15,067 nt of DNA from DAOTXK01 sp034435395 (GCA_034435395.1 DAOTXK010000319.1:1-15067), one strand, 5' to 3'; numbered from the stretch's first letter, positions 1 to 6,846 are shown. Notes: generated by a model not told the origin, from the sequence alone. A program made the numbers and translations.

Positions 1-607
1 CAAAACCACTGCGCCGGGAGATCGACGTGCTGAAATGGGGTGGCCCCGAAATGAACACAATATCCCGGTGGCCGAGGTTGAGTAGATAGGTGACAGCCTG
101 ATAGGCTCCTTCCTCGTTATTGGAGGTCACCGAGCAGATGTTCTGCAAATGAACCTCGCGATCCAGGAATACTATGGGGAACTTGTCCTCGATCAGCTCG
201 GTAACGATCGGATCGATTGACTCATAAAAAGGAATGTAGATAATGCCGTCAACTTTGGTCCGGAGCAATTCCTCAAAGTAGTACTGTTCGATTTCGAAGT
301 TCTGATCGGCATTGCACAGGATGATGTCGGCATCGTGAACCCAGGCCACAGTGGTGATCCCCTTGATCAACAAGGGGAAATAGGGATTGGTGATATCAGG
401 GACAACCAGCCCTATCCGGCTCTCTTTTTTTTCCTGATTGGAGGATTTTAACTCGTAGTGTAGTTCTTCAATGGCGGCCTCGACAGCCTGGCGATTATGA
501 TCGCTCACCGAAGGATCGTTGTTGATTACCCGTGAGACGGTAGCCACCGAGACGTTTGCTCGCTCAGCCACGTCCTTCATTGTTGCCGTTTTATGTCGTC
601 GCGCCAT
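1..607 (-). CDS. LacI-family transcriptional regulator (partial, C-terminus beyond left edge)
   Basis: Reading the minus strand from ATG at 607 gives 202 codons open to the window edge. Residues about 10-30 form a LacI-type helix-turn-helix (MKDVAERANVSVATVSRVIN), followed by a hinge. From residue about 65 comes a periplasmic-binding-protein-like sensor core (RIGLVVPDITNPYF, then KVDGIIYIPF, then GHRDIVFISGPP). Family members are usually about 340 residues, so roughly 140 are missing. The protein should be a sugar-responsive DNA-binding repressor. It lies downstream of, and co-oriented with, the isomerase gene, and so probably controls the divergent isomerase and transketolase/transporter genes at 1419-1737. 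The ATG lacks a strong ribosome binding site. The gene class is secure; ligand and target sites are inferred. Confidence 0.93.
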   Translation of the reverse strand, partial: MARRHKTATMKDVAERANVSVATVSRVINNDPSVSDHNRQAVEAAIEELHYELKSSNQEKKESRIGLVVPDITNPYFPLLIKGITTVAWVHDADIILCNADQNFEIEQYYFEELLRTKVDGIIYIPFYESIDPIVTELIEDKFPIVFLDREVHLQNICSVTSNNEEGAYQAVTYLLNLGHRDIVFISGPPHFSTSISRRSGF

Positions 608-633
608 ATTGTCTTGTCGTCATCCACTAGAGT

Positions 634-649
634 GGGCGGGTAGCCGCCC
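634..649. other. GC-rich stem-loop between isomerase and LacI genes
   Basis: GGGCGG (634-639) and CCGCCC (644-649) form a perfect 6-bp stem with a 4-nt GTAG loop. It lies in the 136-bp gap between the isomerase stop and the regulator start. No T-run follows on either strand, so it is not a classic intrinsic terminator. It could slow transcription or stabilise an mRNA end. The function is unproven. Confidence 0.35.
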
Positions 650-653
650 GACT

Positions 654-700
654 CAGTCTATTGCTACATGGTGGAATTCCGTCCGGTTCCCAGTCTATTG
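654..700. repeat. Direct repeat CAGTCTATTG, two copies
   Basis: The identical 10-mer CAGTCTATTG occurs at 654-663 and 691-700, start to start 37 bp apart. Both copies are in the short gap just upstream of the LacI-family gene. They could be regulator half-sites, or a trace of a small duplication. The bases between them show no other structure. Confidence 0.4.
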
Positions 701-743
701 AGAGAGCCAGCGGCGAATCTCGTCGGCACCAGGGATTGGGCGC

Positions 744-1418
744 TCAGATATACCGATCGTAATCGTTCACCAGCAAGTGCAGCGGCTCCGCATCCTCCTC
801 AATCTCGGGGAAGCGGGGATTCCCGCCCACAAAGACATTGTCGGTATTGTCGTCATTGACGGTGCTCACCTCGCCGACGAGCACGGTCCCGGTTCCTGGC
901 GCGCCCCAAAATTCATGATATACACCCGGCACAAGATAGATGCTCTCGCCGGGTTTGAGTACGACGGTCCCGCCCGCCGGCACCGTCCGAGCTATCGCAT
1001 CGATCTTGACGATCACCGGCTCGTCAGTAAGTTGCCCGCTTTGGTCTGAGTTTTGCAGCTTGATCACCAGGTTGCCGCCGCCCCGATTGATGATGTCTTC
1101 CCGCTTGTCGCGGTGGGTGTGGAGCGGGGTAACCTGGTTTTCCTTCACCACAATGATCTTCTCACAGTACGTCTTGGCGGTCGTGTTGACCAGGCCATTG
1201 CGGAGATTGAAGTTGATCAGCCCGATGCGTTGGAAGTTGCCACTGCCAAAATCGGTGATATCCCAGCCGAGACCGCAATCGATGATCTCGGCTACTTGCT
1301 CCCGTTTGCCTTTCCAATCCTCTGGAGCCCAGAAAGCCCAACCCGGTAATGCGAACCGCATGTCCTTAAAAAAGGCAATCGCCTCCTCAAGCTCGCGGTT
1401 GATTTCGCTTCTCTTCAC
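744..1418 (-). CDS. D-lyxose isomerase-family sugar isomerase (cupin, PF07385 type)
   Basis: This is a full-length 224-residue protein. It resembles the D-lyxose ketol-isomerase family (formerly DUF1498), small metal-dependent cupins that interconvert aldoses and ketoses in the cytosol. Likely metal ligands are H100 and H102 (TPLHTHRDKRED), E107 and H168 (VPGVYHEF). The start is GTG at 1418, set by a perfect AGGAGG at 1426-1431 with seven bases of spacing. It is transcribed away from the transketolase genes and towards the LacI-family regulator. Family members act on D-lyxose or D-mannose. From memory of the D-apiose literature, the D-apiose isomerase of the transketolase route is a relative, which fits the neighbours here. 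The family is confident; the substrate is not fixed by sequence. Confidence 0.9.
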   Translation of the reverse strand: MKRSEINRELEEAIAFFKDMRFALPGWAFWAPEDWKGKREQVAEIIDCGLGWDITDFGSGNFQRIGLINFNLRNGLVNTTAKTYCEKIIVVKENQVTPLHTHRDKREDIINRGGGNLVIKLQNSDQSGQLTDEPVIVKIDAIARTVPAGGTVVLKPGESIYLVPGVYHEFWGAPGTGTVLVGEVSTVNDDNTDNVFVGGNPRFPEIEEDAEPLHLLVNDYDRYI

Positions 1419-1425
1419 GATCGTG

Positions 1426-1431
1426 CCTCCT
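1426..1431 (-). promoter_or_regulatory. Ribosome binding site deciding the GTG start of the isomerase
   Basis: On the minus strand AGGAGG lies seven bases before GTG at 1418. No better start exists nearby, so this site supports the non-ATG start. Confidence 0.8.
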
Positions 1432-1499
1432 GGTTAACAAGGGGATACAAGTTGCTGGGGCGAGGTTGGGAACAGAGTTTGCCTCTTACGTCTAGAGCT

Positions 1500-1528
1500 A
1501 TTGTGGCGCAATTTGGAAAAACAGTCAA
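1500..1528 (-). promoter_or_regulatory. Candidate sigma70-type promoter for the isomerase gene
   Basis: The minus strand reads TTGACT (1528-1523), then a 17-bp spacer, then CACAAT (1505-1500). Matches to TTGACA and TATAAT are 5/6 and 4/6. It is placed about 80 bp upstream of the isomerase start, in an AT-rich stretch unlike the neighbouring genes. Confidence 0.4.
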
Positions 1529-1539
1529 GATATTTTTCT

Positions 1540-1550
1540 GTAATGATTAC
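1540..1550. promoter_or_regulatory. Dyad-symmetric site GTAATGATTAC (possible operator)
   Basis: GTAAT (1540-1544) and ATTAC (1546-1550) are exact inverted repeats around a single G. The site lies just upstream of the proposed minus-strand promoter in the divergent region. It is a candidate regulator site with no further support. Confidence 0.25.
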
Positions 1551-1600
1551 GACAATACTGTAAACCATCAAGTTCATTTCGGGAATTATTCCGGAAAATG

Positions 1601-1629
1601 TTGACATTTTTTTCACGATCAGCTATGTT
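1601..1629 (+). promoter_or_regulatory. Candidate promoter for the transketolase genes (distal)
   Basis: TTGACA (1601-1606) has a perfect -35 match, followed by a 17-bp spacer and TATGTT (1624-1629, 4/6 match). The palindrome TTCCGGAA at 1589-1596 lies directly upstream. A transcript from here would have a leader of about 100 nt before the transketolase start. Confidence 0.45.
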
Positions 1630-1680
1630 GTATATGGATCGCTCGCTCATCATTGCTCGCATCCCACCCCCAGATCCAAC

Positions 1681-1703
1681 TCGTCATTTGACGATGGTAT
1701 AAC
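1681..1703 (+). promoter_or_regulatory. Operator-like palindrome with extended -10 promoter
   Basis: TCGTCA (1681-1686) and TGACGA (1689-1694) are perfect 6-bp inverted arms around TT. Immediately downstream TGG at 1695-1697 precedes TATAAC (1698-1703), which fits an extended -10 element. A start site near 1710 would give a short leader to the transketolase gene at 1738. The overlap suits repression, plausibly by the LacI-family protein encoded at the left edge, though the binding protein is not shown by sequence. Confidence 0.4.
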
Positions 1704-1737
1704 AACAGCCAGCGGCAGCTGTCAATAGGGAACTGAT

Positions 1738-2664
1738 TTGCCACCCGATGAGCCTGAGTTCAGCATACTGACGTCCACCACGCCCAAGCGGCCCCTGGAC
1801 GAGCACTACGATGCAGCGCTGCTACGCCGCCTGCGACTGACGGCCATTGCCCATCGCCGCAGATTACTCACCCTGGGGCGAGACCTGGGCATCCGGCTTC
1901 ACTACGGCGCTATGATGAGTGCCGTTGAGATCTTGACCACCCTCTACACGATCTGGATGAACGTCAATCCGCAGCAGCCGAACTGGCCGGATCGTGACCG
2001 GTTCGTGCTCAGCAAGGGACACGCCGCGCCGTCACTTTACGTCGCCCTGGAGATGCGAGGTTTTTTCCCCGAACAGGAACTGGCGGGTTTTCGTCGATTA
2101 CATAGCCACTTGCAGGGCCATCCTGACCGAATAAAGACGCCAGGAGTGGACTGCTCCACTGGCTCGTTGGGCCAGGGTTTCCCCGTTGCCTGTGGCATGG
2201 CGTTGGGCGCTAAGATGGATCACGCTCCTTACCGCGTTTACGCCCTGCTGAGTGACGGGGAATGCAACGAAGGCTCCGTGTGGGAAGCGGCCTTAATCGC
2301 CGCCAACCTCAAGCTCGATACCCTGGTCGCCCTGCTGGACTGGAACAAAAAATCCTCCTACGGCACGATGGCTGGCCGCAACGACATTTACCCCCTCGCC
2401 GATAAATGGCAATCGTTCGGGTGGGCGGTGTTCGAATGTGATGGGCACGACTTTGTCTCCCTCACGACCGCTCTCGCGGCAGCAGAGCAGGTCCGCGGCC
2501 AGCCGCCTATCATCCTCTGCCACACCACTAAAGGCCGGGGCATTCCCTACGCCGAAACACACCATACCCGCTCCAACTTTGCTTTGACCGAGGAACAATA
2601 CGCCGAGGCCATGGCAAACCTGGATAGCCTGGAAGCAGAGGTCACCCATGGACACGCCGGTTAA
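1738..2664 (+). CDS. Transketolase N-terminal subunit (split transketolase)
   Basis: This 308-residue protein is the thiamin-diphosphate-binding half of a split transketolase. Visible motifs are LSKGHAAPSLY (91-101), GHPDRIKTPGVDCSTGSLGQG (127-147), the ThDP/metal motif SDGECNEG (172-179) and DWNKKSSYG (201-209), then CHTTKGRG near the end. The track-consistent start is TTG at 1738 with AGGG seven bases upstream; no in-frame ATG occurs before the conserved region. It overlaps the C-terminal subunit gene by 17 bp, so the two are co-translated and should form one cytosolic enzyme moving two-carbon ketol units between sugars or sugar phosphates. Context with a lyxose-isomerase-type enzyme and a ribose-type importer suggests a dedicated catabolic transketolase, such as the apulose-4-phosphate enzyme, rather than the housekeeping one. 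That specificity is inferred. Confidence 0.92.
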   Translation: MPPDEPEFSILTSTTPKRPLDEHYDAALLRRLRLTAIAHRRRLLTLGRDLGIRLHYGAMMSAVEILTTLYTIWMNVNPQQPNWPDRDRFVLSKGHAAPSLYVALEMRGFFPEQELAGFRRLHSHLQGHPDRIKTPGVDCSTGSLGQGFPVACGMALGAKMDHAPYRVYALLSDGECNEGSVWEAALIAANLKLDTLVALLDWNKKSSYGTMAGRNDIYPLADKWQSFGWAVFECDGHDFVSLTTALAAAEQVRGQPPIILCHTTKGRGIPYAETHHTRSNFALTEEQYAEAMANLDSLEAEVTHGHAG

Positions 2665-3592
2665 GGACATTACGGCGGCCTACAGTGAAGCCCTGGTGGA
2701 GGTGGGTCACGCCTATCCCAACGTCGTCGTGCTCGATGCCGACATCGCCGATTCGTGCCGCACCGAGCCGTTTCACGACGTTTTCCCAGATCGCGCCTTC
2801 GATCTCGGCGTGGCCGAACAGAGCCTGCCCACTTTTGCCGCCGGTCTGGCCCTGGTTGGGAAAATCCCTTTTTACAACAGCTTCGCGGTGTTTGCCGTCA
2901 ATCGAGGCGTCGATATGATCCGCCAATCGATCGCTTACAACCGCGCTAATGTTAAGATCGTCGGTCACGCTGCCGGTCAGTCGATGGGCTACACCGGGCC
3001 TAGCCACCACACAGTAGAGGACTTTTCCGTGCTGCGGGCCCTTCCCCAGATGACCATCCTCAGCCCCTGCGATGCCGAGGAAACCCGCCAGATGGTGTGG
3101 CGTATGGTCGAGCACGACGGCCCCGTTTACTTGCGGCTGGTACGGTCCGCCGTACCTGATGTCCATCAGCCCGGTTATCGATTTGAGATCGGGAAAACGG
3201 AGCGGCTGCGCGAGGGGCGCGACCTCTCAATATTCTGCACCGGCGACCTGGTTACGCTGGCGCTGCAAACGCACGATGCGTTACGCGCCCAGGGGATCAC
3301 CGCCCAGGTGGTCAACGTGCCAACCATCAAACCCCTATCTCCCAGTGAAATCCTCCCCCATGGCACCCTGACCAGCGGCGCAATCACGATTGAGGATCAC
3401 AATGTCCTTGGGGGTCTGGGAAGCGCAATCGCGGAGATCTACGCCGAACATCTGCGCCGACCCCTCATCCGAATCGGTATTCCAGACGTGTTCACTGAAT
3501 CCGATGACGGCCAAGTGTTACGAGCGGCCTACGGCCTTAATCTCGACCACACCTTGAGTGCAGCCCACCGGGTGCTGGAGTTGAGCTTATAA
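2648..3592 (+). CDS. Transketolase C-terminal subunit (split transketolase)
   Basis: This 314-residue protein is the pyrimidine-binding plus C-terminal part of transketolase. The catalytic glutamate that activates ThDP is E57 in FDLGVAEQSL. GPSHHTVEDFSVLRALPQM (117-135) is the typical active-site histidine loop, and the last about 120 residues match the transketolase C-terminal domain (AITIEDHNVLGGLGSAI). The start ATG at 2648 lies inside the end of the N-subunit gene, with an AGAGGT ribosome binding site, giving translational coupling. It forms the active site with the preceding subunit. Very similar architecture occurs in DXP synthase and pyruvate dehydrogenase E1-beta, but the paired N-subunit motifs favour transketolase. 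The physiological donor is inferred only from neighbours. Confidence 0.92.
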   Translation: MDTPVKDITAAYSEALVEVGHAYPNVVVLDADIADSCRTEPFHDVFPDRAFDLGVAEQSLPTFAAGLALVGKIPFYNSFAVFAVNRGVDMIRQSIAYNRANVKIVGHAAGQSMGYTGPSHHTVEDFSVLRALPQMTILSPCDAEETRQMVWRMVEHDGPVYLRLVRSAVPDVHQPGYRFEIGKTERLREGRDLSIFCTGDLVTLALQTHDALRAQGITAQVVNVPTIKPLSPSEILPHGTLTSGAITIEDHNVLGGLGSAIAEIYAEHLRRPLIRIGIPDVFTESDDGQVLRAAYGLNLDHTLSAAHRVLELSL

Positions 3593-3635
3593 CCATGAAG
3601 AGAAAGGAGAGGAAGCCACAGCCCTGACCGTGAGG

Positions 3636-3651
3636 AGACAGCAGTCTGTCT
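3636..3651. other. Perfect hairpin or operator-like palindrome AGACAGCAGTCTGTCT
   Basis: AGACAG (3636-3641) and CTGTCT (3646-3651) are exact inverted repeats around CAGT. The site is in the 96-bp gap between transketolase and binding-protein genes. No T-run follows. It may be an mRNA processing or stabilising hairpin that lets the binding-protein message accumulate, or a protein binding site. Confidence 0.35.
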
Positions 3652-3688
3652 ACCAGTAATATCAACAATAGTCCATTCGGAGGTAGAG

Positions 3689-4645
3689 ATGAAAAAGCTC
3701 GCGCTTCTTCTGGCGGTGCTCTTGCTTGCCCTGGCATCCAGTCCACTCCTGGTCAATCTCGTAAAAGCCCAGGCCGAAGAAGAGTACACCATCGGCATCG
3801 TCTTGAAGTCGTTCGCCAATCCGTTCTGGGTGATGGCACAACAGGCGGCCCTGGCGGAAGCCGAGGCGCTGGGCGTCAATGTGGTCGTGCTGGGCATCAC
3901 CGAGGAAGGCGACTACAATGAGCAGGTGGCCCACATTGAGGACCTGGTCACCCGCCAGGTGGACCTGATCGTGGTTGTCCCTGCCGAGGCCTCCGCCCTG
4001 GTGCCCGCCGTGGAGGCTGCCGTCGCAGCAGGCATCCCGGTCATCAATCTTGACTCCCCCATCGAGACCGACCAGGTTGTCAGCTTCATCGGCTCCGACA
4101 ACGTCGAGGGTGGCCGCATGGCCGGGGAGTTCATCGCCGACCAGCTCGGTGGTGAAGGCCAGGTCGCCGTCATCCGAGGACGCCTCGGCAACCCCGTGGA
4201 GCTCCAGCGTTACACCGGCTTCACCGAAGCCATCGCCGCCTACGACGGCATTGAACTCGTTGCCGAGGGCGTTGGCAACTGGGAAGCCGACCAGGGCTAC
4301 AACGTCATGGAGGACTTCCTCACCGCCCACCCGGACCTCGACGCCGTCTTCGCCGAATCGGACCGCATGATCCTCGGCGCTGCCCAGGCCGCCTCCGCAG
4401 CCGGGCGCGATGACCTCATCCTCGTCGGCCTCGATGGCATCCTCGAAGCCCTGCAAGCCGTCAAGGATGGTGATATCAGCGCCGATGTCGCCCAGCGCCC
4501 TGACCTCATGGGTGCCTACGCCGTCCGCTATGGCCTCGAATTCCTCCAGACCGGTGAGATCGACCCCGTCATCACCACCCCCATGACCCTCGCCCTCCCG
4601 GACAACGTCGACCCCCTCATCGAAGCCTGGCAGGCGATTCAGTAG
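3689..4645 (+). CDS. Ribose-type sugar ABC transporter substrate-binding protein
   Basis: This 318-residue protein is an extracytoplasmic sugar-binding protein of the RbsB class (Peripla_BP_4). Residues 1 to about 30 are a Sec signal peptide (MKKLALLLAVLLLAL, cleavage likely near KAQA), with no lipobox cysteine. The mature protein starts EEYTIGIVLKSFANPFWVMAQQ, the usual first strand and ligand loop. It continues with DLIVVVPAEASALVPAV, GIPVINLDSPI, VSFIGSDNVEGGRMAGEFI and LDAVFAESDRMILGA. GGAGGT at 3679-3684 sets the ATG. It should deliver a pentose or related monosaccharide to the permease and ATPase encoded downstream. Its ligand would define the pathway of this cluster. The gap before the permease and the hairpin there suggest separate, higher expression. 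Confidence 0.94.
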   Translation: MKKLALLLAVLLLALASSPLLVNLVKAQAEEEYTIGIVLKSFANPFWVMAQQAALAEAEALGVNVVVLGITEEGDYNEQVAHIEDLVTRQVDLIVVVPAEASALVPAVEAAVAAGIPVINLDSPIETDQVVSFIGSDNVEGGRMAGEFIADQLGGEGQVAVIRGRLGNPVELQRYTGFTEAIAAYDGIELVAEGVGNWEADQGYNVMEDFLTAHPDLDAVFAESDRMILGAAQAASAAGRDDLILVGLDGILEALQAVKDGDISADVAQRPDLMGAYAVRYGLEFLQTGEIDPVITTPMTLALPDNVDPLIEAWQAIQ

Positions 4646-4662
4646 TTCGCATACGGTAAAAA

Positions 4663-4706
4663 GCTGCCTGCTGCCCACCGCAATGCCGATGGTGTCAGCA
4701 GGCAGC
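4663..4706 (-). terminator. Strong stem-loop; terminator-like in the minus direction
   Basis: GCTGCCTGCTG (4663-4673) pairs perfectly with CAGCAGGCAGC (4696-4706). The 22-nt loop holds an inner CACC/GGTG pairing (4676-4679 with 4691-4694). On the plus strand no T-run follows. On the minus strand the stem is followed by TTTTTAC (complement of 4656-4662), so it looks like an intrinsic terminator for antisense transcription. For the sense transcript it could act as a 3'-stabilising or attenuating hairpin behind the binding-protein gene. Confidence 0.5.
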
Positions 4707-4857
4707 ACCAATGATTGTCCACCTGATCGACCAGTGAACTGATGATCAAGCATCTTTCCCCACAACCAAAACGGCCGGAGACAGTTGAGCTTTCAAGCGG
4801 AAAGGCACCTTGGCATCTCCAGACAAACATCTACGCTAAAATCGACCGGGCCACTGA

Positions 4858-4867
4858 GGATTCGAAC
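4858..4867 (-). other. tRNA T-arm-like sequence, no complete tRNA
   Basis: This is the second copy of GGATTCGAAC. Downstream (4877-4895) a weak 5-bp stem with an oversized 8-base loop mimics an anticodon arm, but the conserved U33 equivalent and an acceptor stem are missing. At most it is a decayed tRNA. Confidence 0.25.
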
Positions 4868-4921
4868 GCCAGGCCCTCACCATTACCGGGGTGGAGAGAG
4901 CACGCTGGCCTCTGCGAACAA

Positions 4922-4951
4922 TTGAGGCGTGTGCACCGATCCAGGTATAAT
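4922..4951 (+). promoter_or_regulatory. Promoter for the permease and ATPase genes
   Basis: TTGAGG (4922-4927), an 18-bp spacer and a perfect TATAAT (4946-4951) lie about 100 bp upstream of the permease start. This suggests that permease and ATPase can be transcribed independently of the binding protein. Confidence 0.55.
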
Positions 4952-5051
4952 ACGGGTTCCGGAAGTAAGCTGAGCTGGTCGATCCTGGCCATAATCCAGG
5001 TCGCTGCCCGCCCGCCACACCTCTTGCTTATCTCTAGAAAGGACCGTTGAA

Positions 5052-6041
5052 TTGGCCACCGATCGAAGTCTCAAGGCTGCGACAGAAAGACGCCTTGAAA
5101 TAGACATTCCAGCCATATTGAGGTTCATACTGGCACAGCGCACCTTGCTGGTACTGATCATCCTCTGCGCGGTCCTGAGTTATCTACTTCCCCCTTTCCT
5201 GACCATGCGCAACATTCTGAATGTGCTGAGACAGGTCTCCATCACGGGAATTGTCGCCGTCGGCATGACGTTTGTCATCGTGACCGGAGGCATCGACATC
5301 TCCGTCGGCTCCATTGTGGCGCTTTGTGGGGTAGTGACGGCAGCCGCCCTTCAGGAAGGAATGGGGTTGTTGGTGGCCATCCTGGCCGGGTTGGTCACAG
5401 GAGGCGTCGTCGGGCTGATCAATGGGCTGCTGATCTCCTATGGTAACATCATGCCTTTTGTGGCGACTCTGGGCACCATGTACCTGTTCAGGGGCATCTC
5501 GCTAATCATCACCAACGGGCAGGCCATCTGGAATCTCCCCGACAGGTTTATTGAGATCGGCACCGGATACGCCCTCGGCATCCCTATCCCGGTGATCATC
5601 ACATTCCTGATCTATTTGGCTGGCTACCTGCTCCTGAGACGATTCACCTTTGGCCGACATACCCTGGCCATCGGTGGTGACGAGGAAGCCGCCAGGTTGT
5701 GTGGGGTGGCGGTCCGTCGGGTCAAACTGCTGACCTACGGCTTCTGTGGGTTGATGTCCGGTGCAGCCGGGGTCGTGTTGGCGGCCAGATTGGGCAGCGG
5801 CCAACCCAGCGTTGGGACGGGGTATGAGTTGGTCGCCATCGCGGCCGCCGTGATCGGCGGCAACTCGCTGGCCGGCGGCAAAGGAACCATCTGGGGCACG
5901 CTGATAGGCGCGTTGATTCTGGGCGTAGTCAGCAATGGCCTCAACCTGTGGGGGGTGGCGCCCTTTTTCCAGATCGTCGTCACCGGCTGTATCGTGATCG
6001 TGGCGGTGTTGGTTGAGAAGCTCCGCAAACGCCAGGACTGA
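5052..6041 (+). CDS. Ribose-type sugar ABC transporter permease
   Basis: This 329-residue integral membrane protein belongs to the RbsC class (BPD_transp_2). Around eight to ten hydrophobic segments follow a short charged N-terminus. The family motif VGMTFVIVTGGIDISVGSIVAL (about 70-91) is present, as is the cytoplasmic coupling loop GGDEEAARLCGVAVRRVKLLTYGFCGLMSGAAG (about 208-240). GGNSLAGGKGTIWGTLIGA follows near 269-287. The chosen start is TTG at 5052 with AAAGGA eight bases upstream. It forms the membrane channel (probably a homodimer) for the sugar bound by the upstream binding protein. It is followed 17 bp later by the ATPase gene. No truncation or frameshift is seen. Confidence 0.94.
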   Translation: MATDRSLKAATERRLEIDIPAILRFILAQRTLLVLIILCAVLSYLLPPFLTMRNILNVLRQVSITGIVAVGMTFVIVTGGIDISVGSIVALCGVVTAAALQEGMGLLVAILAGLVTGGVVGLINGLLISYGNIMPFVATLGTMYLFRGISLIITNGQAIWNLPDRFIEIGTGYALGIPIPVIITFLIYLAGYLLLRRFTFGRHTLAIGGDEEAARLCGVAVRRVKLLTYGFCGLMSGAAGVVLAARLGSGQPSVGTGYELVAIAAAVIGGNSLAGGKGTIWGTLIGALILGVVSNGLNLWGVAPFFQIVVTGCIVIVAVLVEKLRKRQD

Positions 6042-6058
6042 CCAGGGAGGAACGTGTC

Positions 6059-6844
6059 ATGACAGCCAAAGATACCGGCGGACATCCGGTCGTCAGGATG
6101 GAACATATCACCAAACGCTTTGGCGGAGTTTGTGCCGTCAACGATGTCAGCTTTGAGTTGTACGAGGGCGAAATCCTGGCGCTGGTAGGGGATAACGGGG
6201 CAGGCAAATCCACCCTGGTGAAGATCCTCGCCGGCGCGCACCCGGCGGATGAGGGCAAGATCTTCGTCAAAGGCAAAGAAGTCAGAATCGAGAACCCGTT
6301 GGATGCCAGAGAACTGGGCATCGAGACCATCTATCAAAACCTGGCGTTGATGAACAACCTCGATATTGCTTCCAACATCTTTATGGGGCGGGAGATCCGC
6401 TCCATGCCGCTGCTCTCCCTCCTGGGCTGGATGAACCTGAAGGAGATGCGCCACAAAGCCCTGGAACTCCTGGAGAGCTTCGACATCGAGATCGGCGACA
6501 TTAACCGCAATGTCAGCCAGCTATCGGGTGGTCAGCGCCAGATGGTCGCGCTCAGCCGGGCTGTGTACTTTCAGGCCCACATCATCATCATGGATGAGCC
6601 AACGGCGGCACTGGGCGTGGCGGAGACGAAGAAAGTGTATGAGTTCATCGACCGCCTCAAGGAAAACGGCATCGCCGTGATCATTATCTCGCACAACATC
6701 AACGAGGTCTTCGCTATTGCCGATCGGGTAATGGTCCTTAAGACAGGCAAGCTGGTGGGCATCAAGCGTAAGTCGGAAACCAGTGTCGACGACATCGTCG
6801 CCATGATCATCTCAGGAAGTGCCGAGCCAATTCTGATGTCGTGA
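6059..6844 (+). CDS. Sugar ABC transporter ATP-binding protein, single-domain
   Basis: This 261-residue protein is a cytosolic ATPase of the sugar (RbsA/FrcA-like) type. Motifs run in order: Walker A GDNGAGKST (44-52), Q-loop around Q93 (TIYQNLAL), signature LSGGQRQ (155-161), Walker B IIIMDEPTAALG (175-186) and switch histidine H212 (ISHN). ATG at 6059 follows GGGAGG by eight bases. RbsA-type ATPases usually have two fused nucleotide-binding domains and about 500 residues. This one is half-size like FrcA and must dimerise. The C-terminal TSVDDIVAMIISG is a normal end, so it does not look truncated even though recombinase debris starts right after its stop. It energises uptake through the preceding permease. 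Confidence 0.94.
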   Translation: MTAKDTGGHPVVRMEHITKRFGGVCAVNDVSFELYEGEILALVGDNGAGKSTLVKILAGAHPADEGKIFVKGKEVRIENPLDARELGIETIYQNLALMNNLDIASNIFMGREIRSMPLLSLLGWMNLKEMRHKALELLESFDIEIGDINRNVSQLSGGQRQMVALSRAVYFQAHIIIMDEPTAALGVAETKKVYEFIDRLKENGIAVIIISHNINEVFAIADRVMVLKTGKLVGIKRKSETSVDDIVAMIISGSAEPILMS

Positions 6845-6846
6845 CT

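Larger units (their letters stand above)
4646..5051 (+). other. 406-bp intercistronic region with hairpin and internal promoter
   Basis: This gap splits the transporter genes and has no convincing gene. It holds a perfect 11-bp stem-loop (4663-4706), a promoter with consensus -10 (4922-4951) and a tRNA T-arm-like 10-mer GGATTCGAAC (4858-4867). Short open frames here show no family features. The stretch about 4707-4850 shows nothing I can name. Confidence 0.7.

Noticed and set aside
851..861. CGTCA-T-TGACG inverted repeat resembling the palindrome at 1681-1694
   Set aside because: It lies within the isomerase coding region (codons for VNDD), has a different spacer and is probably chance.
3662..4765. 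367-codon minus-strand frame opposite the binding-protein gene
   Set aside because: It is an antisense shadow of a well-supported ribose-type binding protein. The sequence is low-complexity G/D/V-rich without family features.
4846..4920. Complete tRNA gene on the minus strand
   Set aside because: Only the T-loop signature fits. The T-stem has a mismatch, the anticodon loop would have eight bases without U33, and no acceptor stem pairs.
4742..5050. 102-codon frame just before the permease
   Set aside because: It has no ribosome binding site and no family pattern, and it overlaps the promoter with the TATAAT box.
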